Counted from the stretch's first letter, positions 33,401 to 43,638 are shown. The stretch is DNA of 64,000 nt from Cladorrhinum sp. PSN259 (GCA_033725935.1 MU867122.1:1-64000); one strand, 5' to 3'. Translations and numbers: made by a program. The notes: generated by a model from the letters alone, not told the origin.

Positions 33401-33588
33401 GCCCCATAAACGCTCACCTAGATGTCTTACCTGCAAAGCACACAGGCACTCTGTACTCATTTATCGGGCTCCTCATCGCATGCCTGGTCCACCCGCGTCG
33501 GCCACTCGTCTTTGTAAGGTGTTCGAGGACCCCAAATATCCTCGATTGAATTCCGGCTCTGGTGTACTGGCTCATTGAACGAAGCCAT
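30419..33588 (-). CDS. Bacterial-type Mo-bis-MGD oxidoreductase (nitrate-reductase-like), TGA at codon 44
   Basis: DMSO-reductase-superfamily molybdopterin oxidoreductase of a type found in bacteria and annotated there as nitrate reductase or formate dehydrogenase. Exons are 33588-33431, 33379-33269, 33194-32961, 32903-31162 and 31089-30419; all phases fit, giving 971 codons. The Fe-S motif CVLCSNGC uses Cys49, 52 and 56; the usual fourth Cys is Gly84 in GRLGPKG. Cys175 in GNTRLCTATA matches the Mo-ligating Cys of Cys-type nitrate reductases. MGD-binding landmarks include GHNMAATQTVLW, VVDPRLSESARK, LQGVYQSHQATA, MNGQPTAQNNREAG, FWISGTNPLVSLP and GRNVFQFHTRTKTGR. The splice at 31162/31089 restores WDPISKQPLFKSG. 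A helical tail of about 200 residues follows. Codon 44 (33459-33457) is TGA where WVQSAC is expected. No N-terminal targeting signal is evident. Confidence 0.85.
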
Positions 33589-34112
33589 GGTTGCGAATTA
33601 TCGCTGACCGGTGTTCTGCTGTATGGCACAGAATGGGAAGCGAGTTCGGTTTGGGGAGCAGTGAGTGTCCTGTACTTGCAGCCCCTGTTAGATTCAACTG
33701 TTTCTGGACATGTTCCATAAGATTGAATGGCTATGATCCCGAATCGCCGGGCCGCGGAGAACCAATGCAGCTGTTCCAAGGCAGGACAGAGTCACTTTCT
33801 TGTTCCCAACGATCGTATCATATTAATAACGTCATACAAAGGTGGGCAGAGGTATGATTGGCCTTGGCAAAGTTCAATTGATAATGAAAAAGCGAAAAGG
33901 AAGATTTAGCTCCGGGAATTTGGTGGAGACGTCCGCGTTCCTCCAAAGGGCGTTAAACTGCTTTCAATTATGCACGGCCTTTCTCGTGCATTCAGCTTCA
34001 TGTATGTAGGTACGCTTGACCATGTGCCCGAGTTCCATGTTTCCGGTTCACCTGTATGTCCTGTATGTGCATACCTTCCGCAGCCGCCGGGAATAACTTC
34101 ACAAAGCCCACC
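33589..34112. promoter_or_regulatory. Divergent promoter region, oxidoreductase / MoeA
   Basis: 524 bases between the divergent starts of the Mo oxidoreductase and the MoeA-like gene. This is the second head-to-head pair in the cluster, consistent with co-regulation. No binding site is identified with confidence. Confidence 0.45.
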
Positions 34113-35627
34113 ATGACGGCCTCTAATCCAGCACAGCCTTCATTACCATTAACGTTTACGGCAGCCCTAGAAATCATAGAACGGGCAGCCACCGACCAAA
34201 GAACCTCGCATCACTACAACCCCCCAGTATCCCTCCCTCTAGAACTTGCCATCGGCCGAACGGCAGCACGCGATCACATCAGCCCCGAGTCGACTCCAAA
34301 ATATGACACCTCAGCCATGGACGGATTCGCCATCCGGTCGGCGGCCACCGTAAACGCATCCACCAAAGCACCCGTTTGCTTCCAGATCGTGGGGACAGTA
34401 GCAGCCGGCGATGGCCCAGACCAAATCCCAAAACACCTCCACCAGCACCAGGATCATCGTGACAGCGACAGCATCAGTATCTCCCAGCCCTGCGTCGAGA
34501 TAATGACGGGCGGGATATTCCCCCCCGAGTTCGACGCCTGCGTCAAGCTGGAAGACGTCATATTTTGTCCCCACTCGGAAGAGCAGCGACTACAAATGAT
34601 CCTCGTCACGAATCCCGTCGCACTAAATGCAAACAAGCGCTTTTCCGGTAATGACATCCCCAAGGGTGACGTCCTCCTCAAGGCTGGCGAAACCATTCAG
34701 CTGTCGCACATCCTGCCCCTGGCCTCGGCAGGGTTGACCTCGGTCTCGGTAAGCCTAGAACCCCGCGTCGGCATCTTCTCAACGGGAAAGGAACTGCTCG
34801 AGAGATCGTGCGCACATGTGGACGTCAACGGGCCCTACCTAACTGCGGCAACCCACACGGCGGGGGCAAGAGGAAAGTTTCTTGGTGTTATTGACGACGA
34901 ACCTGGCGAACTATGCCAGAGGCTACAGGACGCGGCCGCAGCAGAAGGACATGAAGGGTACGACGTTATCATCACCAGCGGTGCCGTCTCCAAGGGACGT
35001 CACGACCATATCCGTGACGTCCTGGAGAAGATGGGCGCCGAGATTCTGTTTCATGGTGTGGCTATTCGGCCGGGCCATCCAGTCTTGTTTGCCCTCTTGG
35101 CGGCCCCGAGTTCGGGCCGGCGGATAGCGTTTTTCGGATTGCCTGGCAACCCGGGGGCCGCGGCGGCTTGCTTTAGATTTCTTGTTGTGCCTTATTTGCG
35201 CACGCTCAGGGGACAGGAGAGGGAGAAGTTTATACCCGCGAGCTTGGTGGGGGTGGCTGCTGAAGCGATAAAGATTTCGAAATGCGCTGGCAAGGTGATG
35301 GATTGTTTTAAGCATGGGGTTTTGTCGGCCTTGCCGGGGGGAGGGTTGTGCGTGGAGGTGAGCCCAGAGCAAAGCCCGGCGAAGTTGAGGCCGTATAAAG
35401 ACGTGAACTGCTGGGTGCACTTTGAGTGCCAACTGGGGAAGGTAGGAGAGTCGGGATCGGATATCGTCAAGTGTTACCCGATCTCCCCGGCAATAAACTT
35501 GCCTGCCGCTGGGGAGGTGGTTACAGAGAAGCCTGGTGTGAGTGTGAGGACGTTTCGAGGCTCACACAGGGGGCAGCGAACCCAGCCTGAGGATTTGGGT
35601 TGTCCGAAGGCCAATGGATCTAAATAG
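34113..35627 (+). CDS. Stand-alone MoeA-like molybdenum insertase
   Basis: MoeA-type molybdopterin molybdenumtransferase, which inserts molybdate into adenylylated molybdopterin. The ATG at 34113 (context CCCACCATGA) gives a single exon of 504 aa; an upstream in-frame Met at 34056 has poorer context. Family motifs in order: YDTSAMDGFAIRS (about 74-86), VEIMTGGIFPPEFD, the FSTGKELLE strand, NGPYLTAA, the ITSGAVSKGRHDHIRDVL block, GVAIRPGHPVLFA and GLPGNPGAAAACF. The usual fungal insertase CnxE and animal gephyrin fuse a MogA-like domain to MoeA. No MogA domain is present here, so this is a bacterial-style arrangement. It is divergent from the Mo oxidoreductase. A role in supplying Mo-MPT to the neighbouring MobA and enzyme is inferred. 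Confidence 0.9.
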   Translation: MTASNPAQPSLPLTFTAALEIIERAATDQRTSHHYNPPVSLPLELAIGRTAARDHISPESTPKYDTSAMDGFAIRSAATVNASTKAPVCFQIVGTVAAGDGPDQIPKHLHQHQDHRDSDSISISQPCVEIMTGGIFPPEFDACVKLEDVIFCPHSEEQRLQMILVTNPVALNANKRFSGNDIPKGDVLLKAGETIQLSHILPLASAGLTSVSVSLEPRVGIFSTGKELLERSCAHVDVNGPYLTAATHTAGARGKFLGVIDDEPGELCQRLQDAAAAEGHEGYDVIITSGAVSKGRHDHIRDVLEKMGAEILFHGVAIRPGHPVLFALLAAPSSGRRIAFFGLPGNPGAAAACFRFLVVPYLRTLRGQEREKFIPASLVGVAAEAIKISKCAGKVMDCFKHGVLSALPGGGLCVEVSPEQSPAKLRPYKDVNCWVHFECQLGKVGESGSDIVKCYPISPAINLPAAGEVVTEKPGVSVRTFRGSHRGQRTQPEDLGCPKANGSK

Positions 35628-36315
35628 TTACGGGCAGAATCTCTGTCTCAAATGTCGCTAGGGTGGATGTGTGTTAGTCTAGAGCTTTGCGATCGGGATA
35701 TTATTCCGCGGTGTCATCACGAAGTGCCCCTTTTCTCCCACCATCAGGGCCCCAAGGATTGAGTGTCAGTAGTGTCTGAAATAGAAACCTCCATGATTCG
35801 TATGATGTTCTGATGTCGTATCTCTTGATGGCTACGGGTTTTAGCACAAACTAATTCTGTCTCGCCTTTTGCCACTTGTATGTGTTCCCACGCCATGGCA
35901 ATGGTTTCGCCGCCCTGAGTGTTGGCAACATGTCAAATTCTTACAAAGGGAGGTGACATCGGACTGCGTCTTACTAAGGAGGCCCTGCACTTGGTGTTCA
36001 CAGGCACCGCACTAGACTATCCCGTTACAAGACAGTATCGTTTGAGGATTGTCCGTTATGCGTTCAAAACTCCCCAAACTTATATGGTGTTAACGATTCG
36101 AAAACCATGCCTTTCGGAAGCCTCGCTACCCAACTTATGTCCTACTCCATAGTTTACTCTAATCTCAATCTTTAGTCATAGCGCCGAGCTCGGCCTTCCG
36201 TATTGCTAATTCCTGTTGGGGATCTGATGGCAACAAATGGAGCTCACTGATAACAACTACTCTCGGTTGAGTCTGTCGATAATCTACTTGTCCACCAGCA
36301 ATCGCATCTCTGGGC
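35628..36315. other. Intergenic
   Basis: Downstream of the MoeA-like gene, with convergent 3' ends. No gene recognised. Confidence 0.4.
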
Positions 36316-37815
36316 TCAGTCGACCTCGTCATCATCGTACCCCTCTTCGGGAAAGTCATTAAGCACATCCGTCCATAGGTCCACCTCAACCCAATCTCTA
36401 CCATCCTTGGTTATACGCCTTGTTCCGTATCTCAAATATCTCTTGTGTTTTTCCGACCCTCCATGAGCGGTGGTAGCCCGGCTGGCGAGATCGCCAATGT
36501 CAAGTCCACTAGGAGTTATGTGAGCGCTGGAGCTAGAATTGCTTTGGGCTTGGAGTTCTCTAGCAAGAGCTTTGGCAAGAGCTTCGCCGCTGCCGGCACT
36601 TGTCCCTTCTATGTTGTCCATCGCCGTCCTTAGCACCCTTGCGACCGAAGAATAGCTGTCATGGTCCCGGATGAAGACCTTCTTACACTTCCAATAGACC
36701 ACACCGATGGCCATTAACTGCCCTAAAAGGCAGCCTATAAGCACGTAGAGAGCTTGCCGCCATTTCACCTCCAAGACCGTGGTGATGAACAGCTGCTCAG
36801 ATGCACCGTGCTCCCGCGTCACTCTCGGCAGCTGTCTCTGGGCGCCAATGATGGCAAGGATGGGAAGGCGTGCAGTGAGGCGCGCAGCGTGAAGTTCGTA
36901 GTCAATAGGGACGGGCAGCTTGAACCATTCTTCGCCATGCTCCTTATATGTGAGAGCACCGATGCGGCTGATGAAGTGGATGGAATGGTTCATACTGGAA
37001 TAGACCTTGACGCTGAGCATGGCAGCTTTCTCGAAGCTGTATTGGCGATCAAAAGGGCCGATACGAAGGAGAACGTTGGCTGCGTACGAAGCGTTCTCAG
37101 CTGGGAAGCCGTGAAGAAGGCCGGGCCCAATACCAGGGTCGTGATTCTGGTCAGTGAGGCAAGTTTTGCACTCATAAAAAGTGGCATTTCTCTCGTATCG
37201 CCCGTGGCTTGGATAAATCTCGTGGTTTAGATCTATAACGGAGACATATTTTAGCCTAGTAAGGTAAAATGGAGGAAATATCAGCACAGTTGTCTTACAC
37301 GTTGTGACACAAGCAAAGGGGTCGGTAAAGTTAGCGTCATGCTCAACGTATGGCATCCCCCACAAAAAATCGGTTGCCGGTTCGTACCATTCGTACATGG
37401 CAGCCAAAACGCGGATGAACTCGGGGCTGCTAAGCGTATAATCTCCTACGGCCCGCGTATATTGTAAGCCCTAGTCCGTGAGTGGCCGGTTAGTTAACTT
37501 CCTCGTGCTCCCAACCTCCCGCCCCTTTTCATAGATACTCCCGTTGTAAAACACTCTCCCGATGCACCTCGATGAGCTATGCAGGGTTTTGTTGATTGAT
37601 GAAGACTCTTTTAAACCTTCGTACTCTTTGAGGGAGTAGGAGTACGTAACCCTGTCGCCGTCAACACTTCGATCCAGCCCTTGGCCGCTTATATTCACCA
37701 TGCTTTGGCTCGATGGGTCTAAGAGATCGAATTCGGAAATCACAGATGGCAGGCCAACCAATGCGTGGTTAGTAGCTTTCCCTGTTCCTTCTAGGACGTC
37801 GTTAGTATCATATGC
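36316..37815 (-). pseudogene. Truncated single-TM membrane protein with in-frame stop
   Basis: One reading frame runs from about 37815 to 36316 with a single TAG at 37473-37471, which falls in ...PLTD*GLQYTRAVGDY. Both sides read as one protein. The downstream part has Cys motifs (CVTTCKTT, CKTC), N-glycosylation-type sites and one clear transmembrane helix (ALYVLIGCLLGQLMAIGVVY), followed by a cytosolic acidic tail. The layout resembles fungal DUF3176-type integral membrane proteins, which normally have additional N-terminal helices. Upstream of 37815 the frame closes with a stop and no start Met is found, so the N-terminus is missing or on an unseen exon. TAG could derive from CAG or TGG. 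The function is unknown. Confidence 0.5.
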
Positions 37816-39578
37816 TTTTCAGCTCTGGAGATAACTTGTCTTGTGCGGGGTGGTGCACCCGCTCCTCTTTGATATGAAGCCTCCTTCCCACATAGCAGAA
37901 AAGAGACTTTCCTGGTTGGCGACCTACCAGCCCTAACTCGGCGGAAAATTAGACCGGGGAGCGTTCAGCTTTCTCCCCATCCCGCCAGCCACCGAGCTGG
38001 CAAAAAATAATTGGCTACCGAGGATTCGCAATTACAGAATTCTGCTTTTGAACAGGTGTGTATTTTCCAAAGGTAGAAATTTTGCGTTTCTGTGCAGATG
38101 TGTAAAGGTTCTCAAATGCCCGCACGACATCCGGCGCCTTCAGATACTAATTCCTCTCCCTCTATTCCCCAAGATGTCAAGTTCCGGGTTTCTCGTGTCT
38201 GTAGTCAGGGAAGGAGGGAGGCTGACACCACGCACAACATGATGCAGCTAGAAGACGAGATTCCTAATCAAGGTCGACAAAGTTCTGTCGCGCATCATAC
38301 CAGCGAGTTCCAAGTCTTGATCCTATCAAGATTCCAACATGAGGCTTCCGAGAGCCCAGGGAAAAGAATGGTACCAGGGTGATGACAGGATGCTCAAGGC
38401 GGCCCAAGAACCCATCAACTAATCTGGATTGCAGTCCTTGGCATTGTGAATTTGATGGTTGTCATCTGAGATATCCGACATACCTATTACAGGACCTGAA
38501 TTAGCATCATCTGAGGTTCGGTTGCCTATTCTGCAATCAATGGTTATTTTACTGAAGCAAATGCAGCGTGCTGGTTGGACTTTCTCTCCGACTGTCTGTC
38601 ACTGACCTAAGCAGCAGAGATTCACTCGCTGATGACGCCTTACCCGTCCGTCTTGGCGAACTGCTTGGTTCCAGCTTTGGTTATGTGTCCGGGAGAGACG
38701 TGGCGATGCAGCCACCCTATGAACAGTTTAGCTTCCAACTGCCAACTATGAGCTTCGAAAACGGACACTTGCAGAAGATCGTATCTAAGCGCGAGGCTGC
38801 GGCATGGGATTGGGAGTAAGTGGTGAGATTCCACTGCACCCCGCGCTCTGGTGGATGGCGTCCGTGGAAGTGTATGGTCAGGGAAGAAGAGGCTCATTGT
38901 GGCAGTAGATGGCCCAAGCTCCACCACCTCTCTCTTCAACCACATCGGGCACCTTTACCCTTCAAGTTCTGACCCAATTCGGTACCTACCATTCTGAACA
39001 TTATCAACTAAAGGTTATTTTCAAATAAGGGCAAAAATGCGAGGACATACTATTCTAAGATGCTTACTTCAGACCCCATAAGCAAGTCCGAAAACGTCAA
39101 AAGCTTTCCATCGACATAACAATACACAGAACCAAACACTTGAAATATGGTTAAAACCGCTACAATTACCCACAGGCCAATCAACTTACATAAAAGTCAG
39201 AAAGTGGGGTCAACTTCCAACGCTCGGACAAGCTCCCCCACATCGTACCACTTAAACAGGACCACATGTTCCTTCCCCACAGTTTTCAAGCGACCTCAAT
39301 TTTTCGCATCAAAATATCATCCACCCGCCCCGGATTTTTGCACTAGCCTTGCCAGGCCGACTGCTTCCACCCACCCGTCGCTCTTCAGACTGAGCAAACA
39401 GAATTTGGATACCTTCCCCACCTATGGTATTCTCTAACAATCGACGACCCTTTGATTAGGCCAGTCGCCGACCAGCAATCCGATTCTCGATATACACTCT
39501 CAAACCAATATTTACGCACACGCAAACATCCAATTGCTCATCTCCAGAATCAAAATACCTACACGTTGGGCAGAAACC
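37816..39578. other. Intergenic
   Basis: About 1.7 kb with no supported gene. The small open frames (for example 38092-38382) have no family features. C/A-rich leader-like sequence precedes the C2H2 gene. Confidence 0.4.
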
Positions 39579-40571
39579 ATGTCGACCCCACCGCCGTCGC
39601 GCATGACATGTCGTCGATGCACGCAGTCATTCGACTCGCGCAACAAATTGATGCGACATGTTTTTCGCGATCACAGCCCTCCCGGGTCACCGAAGAGTGC
39701 CTCTGTTCCCGCAGCGCGGGGGTCGTCGACGAAATATTCAACATCATCATCATCACGACCCCAGCGACAAACAGGCGCTTCGATTCCCTCAGACCCACTC
39801 ACCATCCAACCACCACTACCACCAACCCCTCCATTTCAGAGCAGCACAGAAAATTCACCAGCCGCAACAGCACCACCACCATCGTCGTCATCAGTCCATC
39901 CTTTTCTGATTCTCTCAAAGGAGAAGCAGGTTCTCTTTGTCTTTCACGTCCTCCGGGTTCTGTTCAGCGCCATCATGGTACAGCAGGAGCAAGCCCAGCA
40001 CCAACACCCGCACCCGCACCAGTACCAGCACCCGCACCAGTACCAGCACCAGCACCAACACCAGCACCAACACCAGCACCAGCACCAGCACCAGCAACCT
40101 CGCGCCATTTTTCGAGAACCTTCTTCGCCAGATTTATCCAGCCCGACCCTGCAAGGATCTATCCCCGATGAGCCACACTGGCATTCTCATCCGCAACTCA
40201 ATCTCGCATTCTGCCCAGCTTCTTCTTCTTCTCCTGGCCAGTCTTACCAGGAGGATCATCACACGGAAAGCAAGACCAGCGAGCCAGTTTTTGAGGAGCC
40301 GATATTCAAGGATGATAAAAGTTCTGGAAAGGATGATAAAGCTGATGACGAAGATGAAGGTGAGGGGGAGGAGCCTGAGGGAGGGGAGGATGACGACGAT
40401 GATGATGACGATGACGACGATGATGATGACGATGACGATGAGGGCGGCGGGGTTTCTCTATCCAGCCCAGAGTATGAATATACCGGCACAGGCGGTTGGA
40501 TAAACGATGGCTCGAACAACTTGAACAGCAGTAGTAGTTCCGACTCGTACGAGTATAGCGACCTGGATTGA
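39579..40571 (+). CDS. Single C2H2 zinc-finger protein with His-Gln and Asp tracts
   Basis: Modelled as a single exon of 330 aa from the ATG at 39579. One C2H2 finger lies at residues 9-31 (CRRCTQSFDSRNKLMRHVFRDH), close to the N-terminus. The rest is low complexity: Ser/Pro-rich (about 35-125), a His-Gln repeat from a CACCAG hexamer array (about 40005-40095), then an acidic tail with an uninterrupted Asp run (about 40389-40441) and Ser/Tyr-rich end. Hydrophobic residues around 128-147 (VLFVFHVLRVLF) are out of keeping and could be an unspliced intron read through. Probable nucleic-acid-binding or regulatory protein; targets unknown. Confidence 0.65.
   Translation: MSTPPPSRMTCRRCTQSFDSRNKLMRHVFRDHSPPGSPKSASVPAARGSSTKYSTSSSSRPQRQTGASIPSDPLTIQPPLPPTPPFQSSTENSPAATAPPPSSSSVHPFLILSKEKQVLFVFHVLRVLFSAIMVQQEQAQHQHPHPHQYQHPHQYQHQHQHQHQHQHQHQHQQPRAIFREPSSPDLSSPTLQGSIPDEPHWHSHPQLNLAFCPASSSSPGQSYQEDHHTESKTSEPVFEEPIFKDDKSSGKDDKADDEDEGEGEEPEGGEDDDDDDDDDDDDDDDDDEGGGVSLSSPEYEYTGTGGWINDGSNNLNSSSSSDSYEYSDLD
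40005..40095. repeat. CACCAG/CACCAA hexamer array
   Basis: Imperfect array of six-base units giving His-Gln dipeptides in the C2H2 gene frame. Adjacent frames would give Thr/Ser or Pro/Ala repeats. Confidence 0.8.
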
Positions 40572-40902
40572 AACATGATAATGGGAGTGAAGGATAGAGG
40601 GATTCATCATCACCGTCAAGATTGACGAAAAGAAAGAATCCTGTTTGAGTTGTTGCTAGGCGTTTTAGGAGTCATAAATACCATTTGCGGAGCTTCCCCA
40701 GGGCAATTTTTTGGGTTTCACACCTTGAACATATTTGAACAGGCATGGTTTAGATAAAGTATACTATCGAGATAAAAGAAAAGAAATTGAAACCCCAAGT
40801 ATCGACAATCTGCTAATAAAAGAGACCAAACAGAGCTTCCTTTCAACAAACACCACAAAAGAAAGTATAACCAAACAAGCGAAACTGTTAACATAGAGCC
40901 GG
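40572..40902. other. Intergenic, convergent 3' ends
   Basis: Between the C2H2 gene (plus) and the Fungal_trans_2-type gene (minus). Nothing coding is seen. Confidence 0.4.
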
Positions 40903-43085
40903 TTATGACACCTCAACCAAAATACTCTCCTTCTCCGCGCTAAACACCTTCTTCATATGCGAAGTGGCATAAGGATTCGACATGGGAATCGACGGTTTGA
41001 CATGACCATCCTTAGGTCTAGGCCTCGTCAAAGTCCTGAGCACAGTCTGATCCCCCTCCATAACAACTACCTCCAAGGGCCCCTGCAGCTCCTCCCAAGC
41101 CTTCATAGCATGAGACTCCATAACAGGGGTCCATATCCCAGCCACCAACGTCGTCTTGTAATCGTCAAACGTCCTCACGGGAGGCGACCTGGCAGCCAGC
41201 ATCTCGATATTAAACCGAAAGAAATACTCCTCGCTCGCCGGATTCTGGGAAGAGGCAATCAGCAACAAGAACCCAACCCACGTTTCTATTCCGGCGGCCT
41301 GGAGCGTCCTCTTGAGCATCGGATCTCTGAAATGCTGTCTCATCCGCGGCATCACGCCCGGCAGGGGGCTACAGGCGGCATGGGCGCCGTTGCCAACCAG
41401 GAAAATAAACACAAAGAGGCACATGGCCGTCACATTCTCGGCTGCTGATAATTGTCCTTCGTTCTCCAGGTTCCAACGGATCAACTCTCCCATGCCGATC
41501 GACAAGAGGTTCTGCAAGTCCAGCGCGTCCCAGGTGGATCCTTGCCCCAGGGAGAAATACCACGACATTGCGTCCTTCATCAGGCAGTCTACCGTCCTGA
41601 CGTGCTTCACCAAGTCGGCATTCATACCCACGCCCTCACACCCGTCCACCATTGTCGAGACTCCCCAGAAGAAGGGAGAACAGGCAGGGTAGTCGTATAA
41701 CCTCCCCAACAATCCCGCAGGCAACAGACGCGACGCCGCAAACGTTTGGTCCTCCAAGTGCACGGCATCCCACTCGTTTTTGTTTTCCGGTTTGTACATG
41801 TACTCCAACATCTCACCACCACCCCTGTCCTCCTTTTGTTGCTGACCCCATGTCAGTCTCGGTTTAGGTTTAGGCAAACTAAACACCAACCGACACGCCA
41901 GACTCGTACAGACCCACCTAATAACGAACGCCTGCAGCCCCCTCATCTCACACAGAGCTTCCAGGCCCCCCCTCAGTGCCAACATTCTCTTCAAACCGTC
42001 CAAGTGGGCCTCCCGCTGCGCTTTATCAGGCTGGAGGTACCTCCACCCCGGATGCGCAGCCAAGCCGTCACCCGCGTGCAGAAACAGATTTTCTTCAATG
42101 CAGAGCATCTGAAAGACCGTAGCGATGTTTTCGTCTGATATCGCTCGGTTGGAGTCTGCAAGGGCTGATTGGATCTGTTGGATGGCTTGCAGGCGGTGGT
42201 ACATGAATCTCTCGAGCAAGACGGTTGATTGGTGGGGCTGGGCGACGGCCAGCTGCAGCGAGGCGAGACAGAGGATGGAGTGCATGAATCCCGAGTGGGA
42301 AAAGGAGATGGTGACCCAGTACTTCTGGGTCAGGTCCGATTGGGAGGCTGGTAGGGGGGTTAGGGTTGGGGAGATTGCTGTTGTGACTTTTTTTTGGAGG
42401 CGGGAATAGGTAGTTGGTTAGCAGGAAGTAACTTTGAGAGGGACAAAGACGGATGGGATGGTAAGGGTAACTTACAGTACGCTAAAAGGGTGGTGTCCCT
42501 CTCGCTCATCTGAACGGCTAGCGAGCCGAAGGGATCTAGCCGTCCGCTTAGTTGGCGCGCTGTGGTTAGCATCGTGGCTCCAGAATGACAGACGCAGACT
42601 CCCTGGGCGTTTCCGCACTGGAAGCACGGTCTTTGTGTTTGTCTATTGACAGGAAGGGATGCCTTGACGGCAGTTCCCAGCTGCAGGTCTGAGGCAATCT
42701 TCTCATGCAGCCTGAGAGGCAGCAGTTCAGAGACAAGCTTCTCCCCTTCCACCCCCACCCCACGCTTGATTAAATCCGCATTCCCAGCAGCAGTGCCATG
42801 CTTCCGCTTCTTCACCACACCCGCGGACCTTGATTTAGGAGGAGCGGGTCTGTCAACGGCCGTCTTGTTGACGGTCTCCACTCCTTCCTCATCGATAAGT
42901 CTAGGTACCTCCTCCACCTCTTCGAGACTTGCATCTCCCTTTTGTTTCTTTCTAGATTTCAGGCTCTTTGTGGACCATTGACGGAGGGCCCTTGCTTTTC
43001 TGATGACAAACGCCCGGCCGCTCGTGGAGATGTTGTGACCGCCTTGGGACTTGTTGCCCGGATTAACGAAGAGGAACTCGGGCAT
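40903..43085 (-). CDS. Fungal_trans_2-type regulator without Zn2Cys6 cluster
   Basis: Protein of the fungal-specific transcription factor domain class (PF11951-like) with no Zn2Cys6 binuclear cluster. Exon 1 is 43085-42476, the proposed intron is 42475-42348 (GTAAGT donor, ACCAG acceptor, 128 nt), and exon 2 is 42347-40903 (684 aa); phases agree. The N-terminus (MPEFLFVNPG, then RAFVIRKARA and WS) is the short conserved head seen in this class in place of a DNA-binding finger. A basic linker (KKRKH) may be an NLS. A small Cys patch (CFQCGNAQGVCVC) lies near residue 155. Exon 2 carries the helical domain, beginning near SGFMHSILCLASLQLAV. The intron's 3' site is the least certain element. Role: regulatory protein, targets unknown. 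Confidence 0.75.
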
Positions 43086-43534
43086 GATCGAGACAAGTAC
43101 TAGTTTTTTTCCAAAATAGGAAAATGATGATGGCTAGTGGCCCGGAGAGTGCACATTGAAAAATCGAAACGTGGGGAGGTTCAGGTCCTGGGGGTTGACA
43201 TGTCATTGAGCGTGTGGGGCAGATCATGAAGATGATTGGAGGATGCGCTTCTCAGGGGAGGTCTCAGTCAGCCCATCTATCATTTTCCTATTTGGGTATG
43301 GTGTCAGCTCGGCGTACATGTAAAGCACCCTGATGCTGACGTGAGTATGTATAGACAACTTTCTTGGAAGTCATTGACATGGTTCCGAACAACCCTAACC
43401 CGTAATTGTGCTTGACATGTGTCTTAAACAATCAAGTCTTGTTTGTGAATAAAGGTCACGACAAAACAAAAGCGAAATTCCCAGCCAGACTCCAGCTTAA
43501 AAGCTTTCCAAGCAATAAATAAGAGCAAAAATAA
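43086..43534. other. Intergenic
   Basis: Upstream of the regulator gene and downstream of tRNA-Met. No other feature is supported. Confidence 0.4.
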
Positions 43535-43638
43535 TGGGAACTGTGAGGCTCGAACTCACGACCTCAGGATTACTCTGGTGTTAAACCAGATCATATTGAT
43601 ATATGAGACCTGCGCTCTTCCAACTGAGCCAAGCTCCC
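43535..43638 (-). tRNA. tRNA-Met (CAT), elongator type, 31-nt intron
   Basis: Mature arms fold completely: acceptor GGGAGCT with AGTTCCC, D-stem GCTC/GAGC, T-arm GTGAG-TTCGAGC-CTCAC. The anticodon arm CAGGT-CTCATAA-TCCTG carries anticodon CAT and has the U31/U39 mismatch also seen in yeast elongator tRNA-Met. The intron is about 43601-43571, just after position 37, and contains a hairpin (CTGGTnnnACCAG). The discriminator base is A. Mature length is 73 nt. Confidence 0.9.

Noticed and set aside
33457..33459. Selenocysteine read at TGA in the formate-dehydrogenase-like protein
   Set aside because: The position is a Trp before the Fe-S motif, not the Mo-ligand site, which is Cys175. Filamentous ascomycetes lack Sec machinery.
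30419..33588. Ordinary eukaryotic nitrate reductase (NiaD)
   Set aside because: No sulfite-oxidase fold, cytochrome b5 or FAD domain. The motifs are those of the DMSO-reductase superfamily.
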